Assembly: GCA_947496215.1 (NCBI GenBank)
Contig: CANMCF010000009.1
Span: 62,001-126,000 of the forward strand
Direction of reading: 5' to 3'
Source: an uncultured Bizionia sp.
GTDB lineage: Bacteria > Bacteroidota > Bacteroidia > Flavobacteriales > Flavobacteriaceae
Length of the DNA stretch: 64,000 nucleotides
Shown here one piece after another: positions 37,238 to 46,621 of the stretch (positions are counted from its first letter, which is position 1; every line of letters starts with the position of its first letter). Both the position numbers and the translations under genes were made by a program. The notes under the pieces are model-generated. The model saw only the letters and a program-made list of their open reading frames with translations, ran no database searches and was not told where the DNA came from.

Positions 37238-40200
37238 TAGATAGTGGAAATCATATCATCACCAGTTGCAAATGGGACACTCGCTTTGATTCCAAATCCT
37301 ATGCAAGCCAACTTCAAACAACCATTAGCCATTGGAGCAAGTATCATATGCTCAAAGAGATCAATACTGTTTTTGATTCCATCTGTCCTGATGGACAAAC
37401 CTTGAAAATAAAAACCTTGGAAATCGACCTAGGCGTAATCTATTACGATGACCTCACCAATGAACTCCCTTTGAAACTAAGAAAAAATCTAAACAAGAAA
37501 CTCCATCAAATAGTCACATCTCCCAATGAGCATGGCAAGGTCTTGGAAATAGTACAAGAAGACACTTCTTATCTTCATATGGTAAAAGAGTTCCTATTAC
37601 ACGGTTTGCTCCCATGGAACCATCACTCCAACCACGGATCAATAAATGAGATATTTGACTTGCAAATGTTGGGCAACCGACTGAATGCCATAAAAATGCT
37701 CGTAGAAGTAGGACGGTATGAAAATGCAAGGAAACGAATGGCTTGGCAATTTAAAGATCAAAGCATCAAAAAAATCATCGAGGCTTTGGAACCTAACAAC
37801 CATAAGCACATCATCGATTTTTCCGATGAATTCATAAAGGTTCAGGAAAAACAAACCTTGGTACAATCAAGTTCCCAAGATCTAAAAAAGAACCTTTGGT
37901 TTTGGATTCTCAATTATCTGTTTACCGAACGTGGCACCATGTTCAACAAGATCAATTTCGTTAGAAGCAACATTGCGCAAATGGCCAATCATTTCAATAT
38001 GAAATATGATGAAATTTTCGAATTGATTGAGGAAGCCATAGACAAGGTAAACGAAAACTCCCATGTCAATAGCGAGTTCATTTCAATTTTAAAATTGTTG
38101 TCAAAAGAACAACATAAGACCGTTTACACTAACTCCTTTTCCATCAAGAAAAAAGAAAATCTCTGGAATACCTTGAAACTCTTTTTAAAAGATCCTTCAT
38201 CTCGTATCGTTCATTCAAAAAAGAACACATTCAATGAATTGATTCTAAGTTTATCCAAAGTAGATTCTTCTAGGTTCAAAGCATTGGTTCTTGATGTGGA
38301 AAAAACATCAAAAGGATGGTCTCACATCATCAAAGATCTAATAAATCCTTCAGTTGAGGCCCTCTTCTCTGCAATAGCACCAAACAATACCAATGCGATA
38401 TTGAAACATCTACATTTTTTGAATGCATTGGATTTAAAAAGAGAATTCAACTTGAGCAAGAATCAATTGTGGGAAATGGGAATTCGTCATATCATAAAGT
38501 TGGAAGGGACAACCTTTAACAAAAAATCATTCATCAACCATTTCGTTGACACCATTGAAAACAAGAAAAGCATATCAAGAGCAGAAGTCTTGGGCACATT
38601 GGTAAACCTTGAAATACCTTCTTCAAAAAAGACCATCGAATCAATTGGCATTTACAAGACATTAAATACAATGCACATTGCCGAGTCTTCCAACATAGTC
38701 AACAACTTTTCAAAAGAAACCCTTATGGGGCTATTGAATACATTATACGATTCATCTACCAACAATACATTAAATCAAAACAATACCATAGAGTTGCAAG
38801 GAACAATCATCAAATGGATTCATACAAACCCTACTGATGTTTGGAATGTATTCATAACACATCCAAAAAAAGAATATTTGGCTATACGCATCCTTCCCAT
38901 TTTGGATAAACACCAATCAAAACGATTTCTAAAAAAAACGAATTCAAAATATGCTTCACAAATAGAAATCATACAACAAACCATTAAGGACATCTTAAAC
39001 AGTACCAACGAAAACTCAAAAACACTCATAAATATAGATCATTCCTTGATGCCTTCTGCATTACAAGTCTTGATGACTCATAAAGTACCTGACACCTTGC
39101 AATTGATAACACTTTTATTGAAAAGCATAAAAAGAAAAAACAATATTGGAAATGCTTCCAATTTTGAAGAAAGTATAAAAGAGATACTGAAACACCGAAA
39201 ATTAAAAACATTGAACTGGTCCCAACAAGACTATTCAAAATTACAGGAACAAAGTTTAAAAACACTAAAACAAAACAAAGTAGACGATTGCATCGATTTA
39301 ATTGAAAGCCATTCGAACAAACAATATGCAGTTGCCAAAATCATAGCCCAAATCGTACACGAAAAAGGCACTGAAACAGCTTCATTAAAGAAACATTCAA
39401 GTCTAATCGTCAAATATTTGCTATTTGATGGTCTTACATTGCAAAAGACTATGTTTAAAGAATCATCTCAAAGGATCTCAAGTATAAACAAGCAACTTAC
39501 CACCCAACAATTACAACTTGTACTTCATGATGTTTTCTGGCAATGCATTGTTAATTACGGTAGTCATTCAGGAAACAGCATCAAGTTCAAAGCTCTTTTC
39601 GAAAAGGCTTTGACCTATCAATTTCCATTGTTGGCAAATGAAAAACAAAAAATCAATAATCAAAGTTTGCTAAAAGAGGAAGACTATGATGTTTCCGACA
39701 TTGCAACAATTGAGGGCATCTTGGATTTCATTGAAAAACATAAAAACAAACAACAAACCCTTGCAAAAAAAGTATCGTATGTTTTGTCAAGAAAAAATAC
39801 ACAAACTACCTCATTCAAAAAACATTCAGGCCTGATCATTGAATATCTACTAGCGGGAGGCATTTCCTTGCAAAATAGATTGTTCAAAGAAGCTAAACAA
39901 AAATCAATAACCACAAGAAATCAGATTACGACACAACAATTACAAATACTCCTTCAAAATTGTTTTTGGGAATGCATTGTTGACTATAACTCATACAAGG
40001 GAAACAAAACAAAATTCAAAGTATTTTTTGAAAACACATTGAGCGACAGAATACCACAAAACAAAAAACAAGTACAAAAAACAGTTGTAGAAAATGTGAC
40101 AAAAAAGTTCGACAATGCTAATTACACCTATATACAGAATACCAGAATAAATACTCTCGAAGTATTCAAATCATTGAAGGAAGAACAAAAGAACACAAAT

Positions 40201-41871
40201 GACACATTTGTTTTAGGCGGCAGGTCATTTAAATGGAGTGAATTGCTACTCCTCGGATTGGAGCTGTCTCCTAAAAAAATGAGGGCTTTAATTCAAAAAT
40301 CCACAAACTCGAAAAGGATTATTAAATCATTACAGAACAATATCCCCTTCAATCAATTTGTAGCATTGATAGCAAAAGACACTCCAAACCGACACAACGA
40401 AATCGTGACGGCTATCTCTGCGTTGTTCAATGTGGCAAAAACCGTAGGAAGCACGAAATGCATCGATGCATTGCAGCAATATTATTGGGACTATGTCATT
40501 GCATCAATTCGACCTAACACTCCAGACATCAACCAATTGAAAGAACTAACACAATTGACCTTACAACACCTCTCCAAACAACAAGATGTAAATAGCACGT
40601 ATCTAATGGAGAAAATTAATGAAAATCGCATTGAAATCCCTAGGCAACTAAAAACAATATTGGCCGAAGCGCATACCTCTTTCAAGTTGATTTTCGAAAG
40701 CAATTCAACTATAGACATTTCCAAAGATTTAAAGTTTTGTGTTTCGAATGGTGAAATGGAAAATCTATGTACGCACTTAATAAGGCACAATGAAATCCCA
40801 TCATGGTTCAAACACCAAAGAAATTACAATTCAAAAACATTGTTGAATGAGATTATGTCCAACCAACCATTGCACATCCTAAATGCGTTGCGAACCAATA
40901 AAACGTCAGAAACACAATTGACACAGCTGTTTCAGAGCCTCGAACTTTCAAGAACCATTGAGTCTTTAGGAAAATTATACCCATCAAGGCATAAGCATTT
41001 GACAATTTTAAAAAAACTACATGACATCATCGGTTCCATTTCGATGCAAGGCATTTCTAGCATAGCAATACAAGATATCCTATTCAAAAAGATTTTGACA
41101 GCATGGACCACATCTCATTGGAACTTGATTTCCACTCAAACCATTTGGAATGAATTGTCATGGGAAATCTGTGCAAAGCGAGGCATTTCCAAAATGGCTT
41201 TTTTCAAAGCGTTCGATGTTGTAAAGACCATTATGCCAGCTCCATTTCAAATCACTTACAGCATCATACATCCACTACAGAAAAAAAAGGATGCTAACAC
41301 AGAAGAAAAGCAATCATCAAAAATTAAAAAAGAAACAATGGAGAACAACACCAAAGAAATACTAAGACAAGGCATTGCCATACCAAACGCGGGACTGGTA
41401 CTGCTCAACACCTATTTCATCATGCTTTTGGAAAGGCTGGGGCTTCTCGAAGACAAAGCATTCAAATCGATAGATGCTCAATTGGACGCCATCCATTACC
41501 TGCAATATCTGGTTACCGGTTTAACCCAGACGGAAGAATCATTCCTAACACTAAACAAAGTACTCTGTGGCATGGCTCCTACCACTCCCATTAAAGACAG
41601 CATTGAAGTTTCAGACGCAGACAAGAAGCTTGTAGATGGACTCATCACTTCTGCAATTGGTTATTGGAGTGCCATTGGCAAATGCTCCATAAATGGTTTT
41701 AGGGGAAATTGGTTGGTACGTGAAGGCCTATTGACCGAAGAGGAAGACCGTTGGAACCTGACCGTGGAAAAAAGACCTTATGACATTTTAATGTTAAAGT
41801 CTCCCTTTTCATTTTCAATCATAAGACTACCGTGGATGACAAAACCACTACATGTCAATTGGCCATTTTAA
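37234..41871 (+). CDS. Contractile injection system tape-measure protein, very large
   Basis: At 1545 aa this is the longest product in the window. The N-terminal region (SYASQLQTTISHWSKYHML, then LKIKTLEIDLGVI) and the C-terminal region are typical of CIS tape-measure proteins of Bacteroidota. The C-terminus shows VLLNTYFIMLLERLGLLED, WSAIGKCSINGFRGNWLVRE and FSFSIIRLPWM. The helical middle sets tube length. It contains an internal duplication with a 143-residue period (residues about 684-800 and 827-943). The ATG at 37234 overlaps the preceding stop and is preferred over a TTG six bases earlier. Confidence 0.9.
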   Translation: MIDSGNHIITSCKWDTRFDSKSYASQLQTTISHWSKYHMLKEINTVFDSICPDGQTLKIKTLEIDLGVIYYDDLTNELPLKLRKNLNKKLHQIVTSPNEHGKVLEIVQEDTSYLHMVKEFLLHGLLPWNHHSNHGSINEIFDLQMLGNRLNAIKMLVEVGRYENARKRMAWQFKDQSIKKIIEALEPNNHKHIIDFSDEFIKVQEKQTLVQSSSQDLKKNLWFWILNYLFTERGTMFNKINFVRSNIAQMANHFNMKYDEIFELIEEAIDKVNENSHVNSEFISILKLLSKEQHKTVYTNSFSIKKKENLWNTLKLFLKDPSSRIVHSKKNTFNELILSLSKVDSSRFKALVLDVEKTSKGWSHIIKDLINPSVEALFSAIAPNNTNAILKHLHFLNALDLKREFNLSKNQLWEMGIRHIIKLEGTTFNKKSFINHFVDTIENKKSISRAEVLGTLVNLEIPSSKKTIESIGIYKTLNTMHIAESSNIVNNFSKETLMGLLNTLYDSSTNNTLNQNNTIELQGTIIKWIHTNPTDVWNVFITHPKKEYLAIRILPILDKHQSKRFLKKTNSKYASQIEIIQQTIKDILNSTNENSKTLINIDHSLMPSALQVLMTHKVPDTLQLITLLLKSIKRKNNIGNASNFEESIKEILKHRKLKTLNWSQQDYSKLQEQSLKTLKQNKVDDCIDLIESHSNKQYAVAKIIAQIVHEKGTETASLKKHSSLIVKYLLFDGLTLQKTMFKESSQRISSINKQLTTQQLQLVLHDVFWQCIVNYGSHSGNSIKFKALFEKALTYQFPLLANEKQKINNQSLLKEEDYDVSDIATIEGILDFIEKHKNKQQTLAKKVSYVLSRKNTQTTSFKKHSGLIIEYLLAGGISLQNRLFKEAKQKSITTRNQITTQQLQILLQNCFWECIVDYNSYKGNKTKFKVFFENTLSDRIPQNKKQVQKTVVENVTKKFDNANYTYIQNTRINTLEVFKSLKEEQKNTNDTFVLGGRSFKWSELLLLGLELSPKKMRALIQKSTNSKRIIKSLQNNIPFNQFVALIAKDTPNRHNEIVTAISALFNVAKTVGSTKCIDALQQYYWDYVIASIRPNTPDINQLKELTQLTLQHLSKQQDVNSTYLMEKINENRIEIPRQLKTILAEAHTSFKLIFESNSTIDISKDLKFCVSNGEMENLCTHLIRHNEIPSWFKHQRNYNSKTLLNEIMSNQPLHILNALRTNKTSETQLTQLFQSLELSRTIESLGKLYPSRHKHLTILKKLHDIIGSISMQGISSIAIQDILFKKILTAWTTSHWNLISTQTIWNELSWEICAKRGISKMAFFKAFDVVKTIMPAPFQITYSIIHPLQKKKDANTEEKQSSKIKKETMENNTKEILRQGIAIPNAGLVLLNTYFIMLLERLGLLEDKAFKSIDAQLDAIHYLQYLVTGLTQTEESFLTLNKVLCGMAPTTPIKDSIEVSDADKKLVDGLITSAIGYWSAIGKCSINGFRGNWLVREGLLTEEEDRWNLTVEKRPYDILMLKSPFSFSIIRLPWMTKPLHVNWPF
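39283..40062 (+). repeat. Internal tandem duplication in the tape-measure gene
   Basis: Two copies of about 350 bases lie 429 bases apart (39283 and 39712). Both encode a KKHS-xLI-YLL stretch, TTQQLQ and FW[QE]CIV, then FKALFEKAL/FKVFFENTL. The period is exactly 143 codons. Confidence 0.85.
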
Positions 41872-41983
41872 AACATAAGAACAATGAAAGCACACAACAT
41901 AGAACCCATAGCAATAGACAGCAGTTAAAAGACACGCAATCACGCAAAATGAAACTTAATTAATAATTTAAAAATCAAACTTT

Positions 41984-44134
41984 ATGAATTCTTACAATGA
42001 AAATCTACACGCCAGTGTCGTTTCATCATTAAACGATCAGGAATTGGAATTAGAACAGGTACAGGCACAATTGTACACTGCCATGTTTTCTCTCTATTAT
42101 GCCCAAGGCGCACGAATTACGGCTGCAGAGCAATTGGAATTGGCAAACAAAAAATACAAACACCAACAAAATGTACAGGAGCAAGCAGTCATAGACAGTG
42201 ACATTTCCACCAATGTTCTCGCCTCTGCAAACAATGGGAAAACATATGTGGCACAAGCTGTCACCAATACCTCCGTTGCTGCTGCCAATGTACAGATTGC
42301 AGCCAATGCGATTTTAAAGTTGGCAAGCGATGCAGGAAGCATATTCAGCATAGTACATGCCGCCGACTTCGATACTGAAATCTATCAATTGAGCAAAGAA
42401 GCACACAAACTCATGAACAAAACGGCCTATCTCGCAGAAAAAACATCACAACACAGCATGGAAGCTTCTGCCTTGGTTGCAGAAGTATCCACTGTTTCTT
42501 TGGCAGATAAAGCCTCCACGACAGATGCTTCCATTAAAAATCTATTGGGCATTACCACAGCAGATTTTGAGGCTACCACAACAGAAGTCGCAACGGACAA
42601 TGCCAATCTGTCCACCCTCAATACATCTGAAAAAGCAGCAGAAGGTATTTTGGAAGACACCAATGCTGCATATTATTCAACCCAGATTGCTTATGATCTA
42701 AATAACAAGGAACTCAATTTAGATCTTAGGGTAAGTGTGCCTAGAAGCATCGGGAATGCCACCAATTACACCGTTTCCTTCAACCAATACACAAATCCTT
42801 TTCCCAAGTACAACAAGGACCTTGCTTTTCCTGTGGAAGCCTACTACATCATGTTGGTAAAAAACAGCAATAGCCCTACCTTCTCCATATCAGATGCTGA
42901 AAGCATAGTCGATAAGGGAGATACTGCCAGATATATAAAGATAACACCTGATTCTCCTTTGAGTTCTGTAAATGATGGAGAAGAAGAAGATCCAGAAGGC
43001 ACATTGATTCCCTTGATCATTGATCCTTTACAGGTGGAAGAGACCATTTATACTTCAGAATTGAAGGACTCGGAAGGGAAGGAAATGGAACTAGGAGAAG
43101 ATTATGTGATATTCGTACTTGCTCGTTTCACATTGGCGTACAAAAGAAAGATAAACACCTTCGACGACTACATCACTGCGGCATCTGCCAAATTCTGCCT
43201 AACCAACACTTTGAACAAGCCAGAGGCAAGTAAAATCATCATAAGAAACAATGAAGAGCTGCAACTTGTAATCACCGATGATTTGGACACAAAAAAAACC
43301 TCCGAAGAATTAGACCTGAAAACCGGACCACAAACTATGCTGTTTCGCGTATATGAAAATTCTGATTACAAAGTGGAATACAGGGGCTTGTTCCTTCCAG
43401 ACAATGCCGATTTGGTCAAAGGACTGTTAACTGTAGAAGGATTGGCATCCATTGAGACCGAGACCGAAGGATTGGAAATAATTGCAGACAAATACGATCC
43501 GGAAATTGCAAAACTTACCTCCGAAATCAATTCCCTCGAATCTCAACTAAGTGGAATCACCCAGCAAATAGAAGAAAACAATGAAATTATAACCAACCCG
43601 AAGAGTACCAAGGCCGAAAAGAAGAAAGCCGAAGAAGAAAACATCGCGTTGAACAAATCTGAAAAACAGGTTAAAAAGGAGATTAAGGTAAAACAAAAGC
43701 GCCTAGATACCGCTATTGCAGAAAAAGATGCAGCCTTAAAGGAATTGGAATCGGACAAGCACATCAAACCAGGTTTCTTTTTCAACCTTACTACTGCCGA
43801 ACAAGTTCCAGCTGGAAGTTACATGGTAGCCGAGGATGCTACAAAAGACGAAATAAAAGCCTTTGAGAAGCTACTCAGAATCGAAAATGTTCCAATACCA
43901 AAAGAAAAACCTGGATACGCTTTTAGCTATAAGAAAATAGTTTTGGAACCGGAAACCACCGACAATTTCGGAAATAGGTTGATTAACCATAATTTATACA
44001 TTCCTGCCGTCTTGGCTATATCCAACGAAACATCGGTGGAAGCCAATGAAGATTTCACCAATTCCCTATCAGATTTTCAACATACCGAGTCCTTTAAATA
44101 TCAAGATGGAACCATGGTAGAAATCACATTTTAA
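41984..44134 (+). CDS. Large coiled-coil eCIS-associated protein, unknown
   Basis: The 716-aa protein has a helical, Ala-rich N-terminal third (residues 1-230), a beta-rich centre (about 245-480, e.g. LDLRVSVPRSIGNATNYTVSF), a charged coiled coil (about 500-590) and a beta-rich end. No signal peptide. I recognise no family name. The helical part appears related to the next gene. Its place after the tape-measure gene, where Afp13-type fibre genes may lie, makes it a candidate surface or fibre-like component, though the sequence has no adhesin motif. Confidence 0.7.
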   Translation: MNSYNENLHASVVSSLNDQELELEQVQAQLYTAMFSLYYAQGARITAAEQLELANKKYKHQQNVQEQAVIDSDISTNVLASANNGKTYVAQAVTNTSVAAANVQIAANAILKLASDAGSIFSIVHAADFDTEIYQLSKEAHKLMNKTAYLAEKTSQHSMEASALVAEVSTVSLADKASTTDASIKNLLGITTADFEATTTEVATDNANLSTLNTSEKAAEGILEDTNAAYYSTQIAYDLNNKELNLDLRVSVPRSIGNATNYTVSFNQYTNPFPKYNKDLAFPVEAYYIMLVKNSNSPTFSISDAESIVDKGDTARYIKITPDSPLSSVNDGEEEDPEGTLIPLIIDPLQVEETIYTSELKDSEGKEMELGEDYVIFVLARFTLAYKRKINTFDDYITAASAKFCLTNTLNKPEASKIIIRNNEELQLVITDDLDTKKTSEELDLKTGPQTMLFRVYENSDYKVEYRGLFLPDNADLVKGLLTVEGLASIETETEGLEIIADKYDPEIAKLTSEINSLESQLSGITQQIEENNEIITNPKSTKAEKKKAEEENIALNKSEKQVKKEIKVKQKRLDTAIAEKDAALKELESDKHIKPGFFFNLTTAEQVPAGSYMVAEDATKDEIKAFEKLLRIENVPIPKEKPGYAFSYKKIVLEPETTDNFGNRLINHNLYIPAVLAISNETSVEANEDFTNSLSDFQHTESFKYQDGTMVEITF

Positions 44135-44154
44135 CAATTAAAAAAGAAAGACTT

Positions 44155-44994
44155 ATGAATACTCGAAACATACTAATAAAATCACTTTCAAAATCCAAAT
44201 ACGGAATCACAGAAAAGAAAAAATCCGAACTGGATGCCTTGTCACAACAGATTATCAATGCACAAGGTGAAGTAGAACAATTACAAGCCATTTCAAACTC
44301 CCTAAGTGAAAAGTCGGCTACGCTCAAGCAACAATTGGCAACTGCAGAAACCAATAAAAATGCAGCTTTGTCCAATAAGGACTTGGTAGAGGACATCGCG
44401 AACAACGCAAAGGACCTGATGGAAAGCTCGGACAACACCTTTGATGAAATCGTGCTCTCTGACGCCAAAATTCAAAAGGTAGCCAAAGAGATCAAAATGG
44501 TCATCGACAAATTGATATACTCGGCAGAGGTCATAAACAAGCTATCCAACCTCGTCATCCGTAAAAAAGCAATAAACCCATTGATTTCCGACGAGTTGGT
44601 AACTATGGTCACCACAGCTGGAACAGATGCCAACAATGCAGTTGCATTAACATTGATAGCATTGCAGACCGTCTATGCATCTCAAGCAACATCATTGGAG
44701 TCCGAAGCTGCATTGGCTCTAGAATATTTACAAGCAGTAAAGCTCTATGAGTTCATTACAGGTGAAAACTCGGTAGAAGGTATAGAAAATGAACTTCCGG
44801 CACAAAACATCGAAGAATTGTTGGATCAGTCATATTTAGTTTTATCGAAAATATACCAAAATACATTGGTGGCTAGCAAAGATACCACAAAACAACTTAG
44901 TGATGTCAACACGAAACTAAGCAAAGCTCAAGTAAGATTAAGTTCATTGCAAGCTGGATATGCAGCTGCAAATGCAGCCGCATTGGCTTCTTGA
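44155..44994 (+). CDS. Helical eCIS-associated protein, possible shorter paralogue
   Basis: This 279-aa protein is almost wholly helical: a coiled coil near residues 18-70, then an ANNAKDLMESSDNTFDEIV stretch resembling ANAILKLASDAGSIFSIV in the upstream protein, and an Ala-rich end. No signal peptide. It lies 20 bases after that gene, so both are probably made together as one structural unit. Function unknown; a helical pore-former-like fold cannot be excluded. Confidence 0.7.
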   Translation: MNTRNILIKSLSKSKYGITEKKKSELDALSQQIINAQGEVEQLQAISNSLSEKSATLKQQLATAETNKNAALSNKDLVEDIANNAKDLMESSDNTFDEIVLSDAKIQKVAKEIKMVIDKLIYSAEVINKLSNLVIRKKAINPLISDELVTMVTTAGTDANNAVALTLIALQTVYASQATSLESEAALALEYLQAVKLYEFITGENSVEGIENELPAQNIEELLDQSYLVLSKIYQNTLVASKDTTKQLSDVNTKLSKAQVRLSSLQAGYAAANAAALAS

Positions 44995-45005
44995 CCTCAC
45001 TAATT

Positions 45006-45044
45006 GGCAATTCGGTCGAACCGATTGTGTTTAACCGAATTGCT
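45006..45044 (+). terminator. Hairpin terminator ending the structural block
   Basis: GCAATTCGGT (45007-45016) pairs exactly with ACCGAATTGC (45034-45043) around a 17-base loop and is followed by TTTT. It lies just after the stop at 44994 and separates structural from cargo/accessory genes. Some readthrough is likely because no strong promoter is obvious before 45088. Confidence 0.65.
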
Positions 45045-45087
45045 TTTAATTGAATGATACAGAAAATAGATAAAAAAGGAACAACAT

Positions 45088-45660
45088 ATGAATACCCATA
45101 CCAACAACAAGCAAAAAAATGAAAGTCAATCTGTTGCGAATGCAGTATCACAAACAAACAAAAATAACAATTCCAATCTTCAATTCACGGACAACCGCCC
45201 GGAAGCCATCCAACTGAAGAAACTACAACATTCGCTCGGAAACAGAAGCAGTGTTAGTCAATTAAAAGTGATTCAATGCAATCCACCAGAAGGAGAAGCT
45301 CCAAAGGTAAGCGACATCTATAGTACGGCAAGAAGCTTCTTTGGAAGTTGGGGTTCCCCCCAAATTGCAGACATTCACAAAAAAATGGAACAAACAAAAG
45401 ATCCCTTGCTCTCTGAAGAAGCCGATATGTTTTCGGGATGGAAAGCTGGCAAACGAGAAAATGAAGAGTTGAGAAAACTTCCTCCAACCAACAATTGGGG
45501 AGACAAATTTGCCAAGCTTCCTCCGTCAATGTTCTTGAGACCACCTGCAGCCTCATTTGCAGGAGGAATGATGAAATATGGACATGAAACAGACAAAGTC
45601 ATGTCCAATCCCTCAAAATACCCTTTTCACCCTCTCAACCCTTGGAATCAAAATATGTAA
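45088..45660 (+). CDS. Leader-bearing small protein, putative eCIS cargo
   Basis: The 190-aa protein has an N-terminal disordered leader with NESQSVANAVSQ, then FTDNRPEAIQLKKLQ (DNRPEA at residues 35-40). This is the leader found before DUF4157 domains in Bacteroidota eCIS proteins, but here the DUF4157 core is absent. The C-terminal 120 residues (PKVSDIYSTARSFFGSWG through HPLNPWNQNM) match nothing I recognise. It is most likely a loaded cargo. AAAGGAAC upstream may serve as a weak ribosome site. Confidence 0.75.
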   Translation: MNTHTNNKQKNESQSVANAVSQTNKNNNSNLQFTDNRPEAIQLKKLQHSLGNRSSVSQLKVIQCNPPEGEAPKVSDIYSTARSFFGSWGSPQIADIHKKMEQTKDPLLSEEADMFSGWKAGKRENEELRKLPPTNNWGDKFAKLPPSMFLRPPAASFAGGMMKYGHETDKVMSNPSKYPFHPLNPWNQNM

Positions 45661-45694
45661 TCACCAAGGACAATTAATCGATTAATCAAACAAA

Positions 45695-46621
45695 ATGACC
45701 ATGAGCAACGTATTCAAAAAGTTTTACAGAAACTTTTATAATAGAAATGGTTTCATGCCAACCAAACCATTGAATCAGAATATGTATCCGGGAGATTTCT
45801 TCCAAATCAGAAATGGGGAAATCATCTTATTGGGAAATATATTCAGAAACAGACTTGTTAGCATCGATGAATGCCAGTTTGAATATGGCATCAAACTAAA
45901 TCCAGCAAATTGGAATTTCAGTGAAGGTGTTTCCAAACCCTATTCTGGAAGAGACCATGGACACAACCCCATAGAAGGTGAATTCGAATTCAGCAAACAA
46001 GTCCTCGCCTTTGATGGTTTTGGAAGTTTTTTCTTTAGTAGCAACAATGTGGAATCCGTAAAAATTGTGAATTGGACGGACATACAACAAGAATTGATTA
46101 TCAAATTGACACAGGTTGTTTATTCCTTCAGGGAACTTTACGTCGTTACCGAATGTGCAGTACCTTCAGATTGGACACTAGCCATTGCCGGTTCCGACAA
46201 AGCAGAATTGGAAATAGCCACAGAATCAGAAAACTTTGGATTGGTTGACCTTTTTGGTGATGCCACAGCAAAGACCATACAAGCGAGAGACATCGAATTT
46301 CACCATAAGGAAACCAGAAAGAAACCATCATTCTTCAAAGCAAAGAAATTGGTGGTTCAACAAGAAAAACTGGAAGTCTTCATCAGTGAGCTTATTAGTG
46401 AGCAGACATCGAAGACCGTATGGGCTACTGATTTCTATGAATACGACTTTCATTATGATGACATCAGTTTTTCAACACCAGTATCAACCAATGCACAAGC
46501 TTGCATATTGGATATGCTACAAGCCAATGAGTTAAACCCAAATACGGCACTACTCTACTTTAGATGGGGAGATGCCAGTTTGGATGACATAGAAAAAATG
46601 TTTACGATCTATGGGTATTAA
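45695..46621 (+). CDS. Possible gasdermin-like protein in the eCIS cluster
   Basis: The 308-aa protein has no signal peptide or leader. Its N-terminal plan resembles a gasdermin pore domain. A short basic helix (NVFKKFYRNFYNRNG) is followed by a strand pair (DFFQIRNGEIILLGNIF). Further on come FGSFFFSSNNVESVKI and an RELYVVTE motif at residues 146-153, the latter matching the LYVVTE strand of vertebrate gasdermins. The following DWTLAIAG...AELEI strands also fit. There is no obvious C-terminal inhibitory domain, only about 60 helical residues. The comparison is from memory and may be chance. It overlaps the ATPase gene by 11 bases. Otherwise it is an unknown eCIS accessory protein. Confidence 0.45.
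   Translation: MTMSNVFKKFYRNFYNRNGFMPTKPLNQNMYPGDFFQIRNGEIILLGNIFRNRLVSIDECQFEYGIKLNPANWNFSEGVSKPYSGRDHGHNPIEGEFEFSKQVLAFDGFGSFFFSSNNVESVKIVNWTDIQQELIIKLTQVVYSFRELYVVTECAVPSDWTLAIAGSDKAELEIATESENFGLVDLFGDATAKTIQARDIEFHHKETRKKPSFFKAKKLVVQQEKLEVFISELISEQTSKTVWATDFYEYDFHYDDISFSTPVSTNAQACILDMLQANELNPNTALLYFRWGDASLDDIEKMFTIYGY

Noticed and set aside
21828-41871. Prophage or type VI secretion system
   Set aside because: No capsid, portal, terminase, holin, TssJLM or ClpV genes are seen; sheath, tape-measure, ATPase and DUF4157 features fit an eCIS instead.
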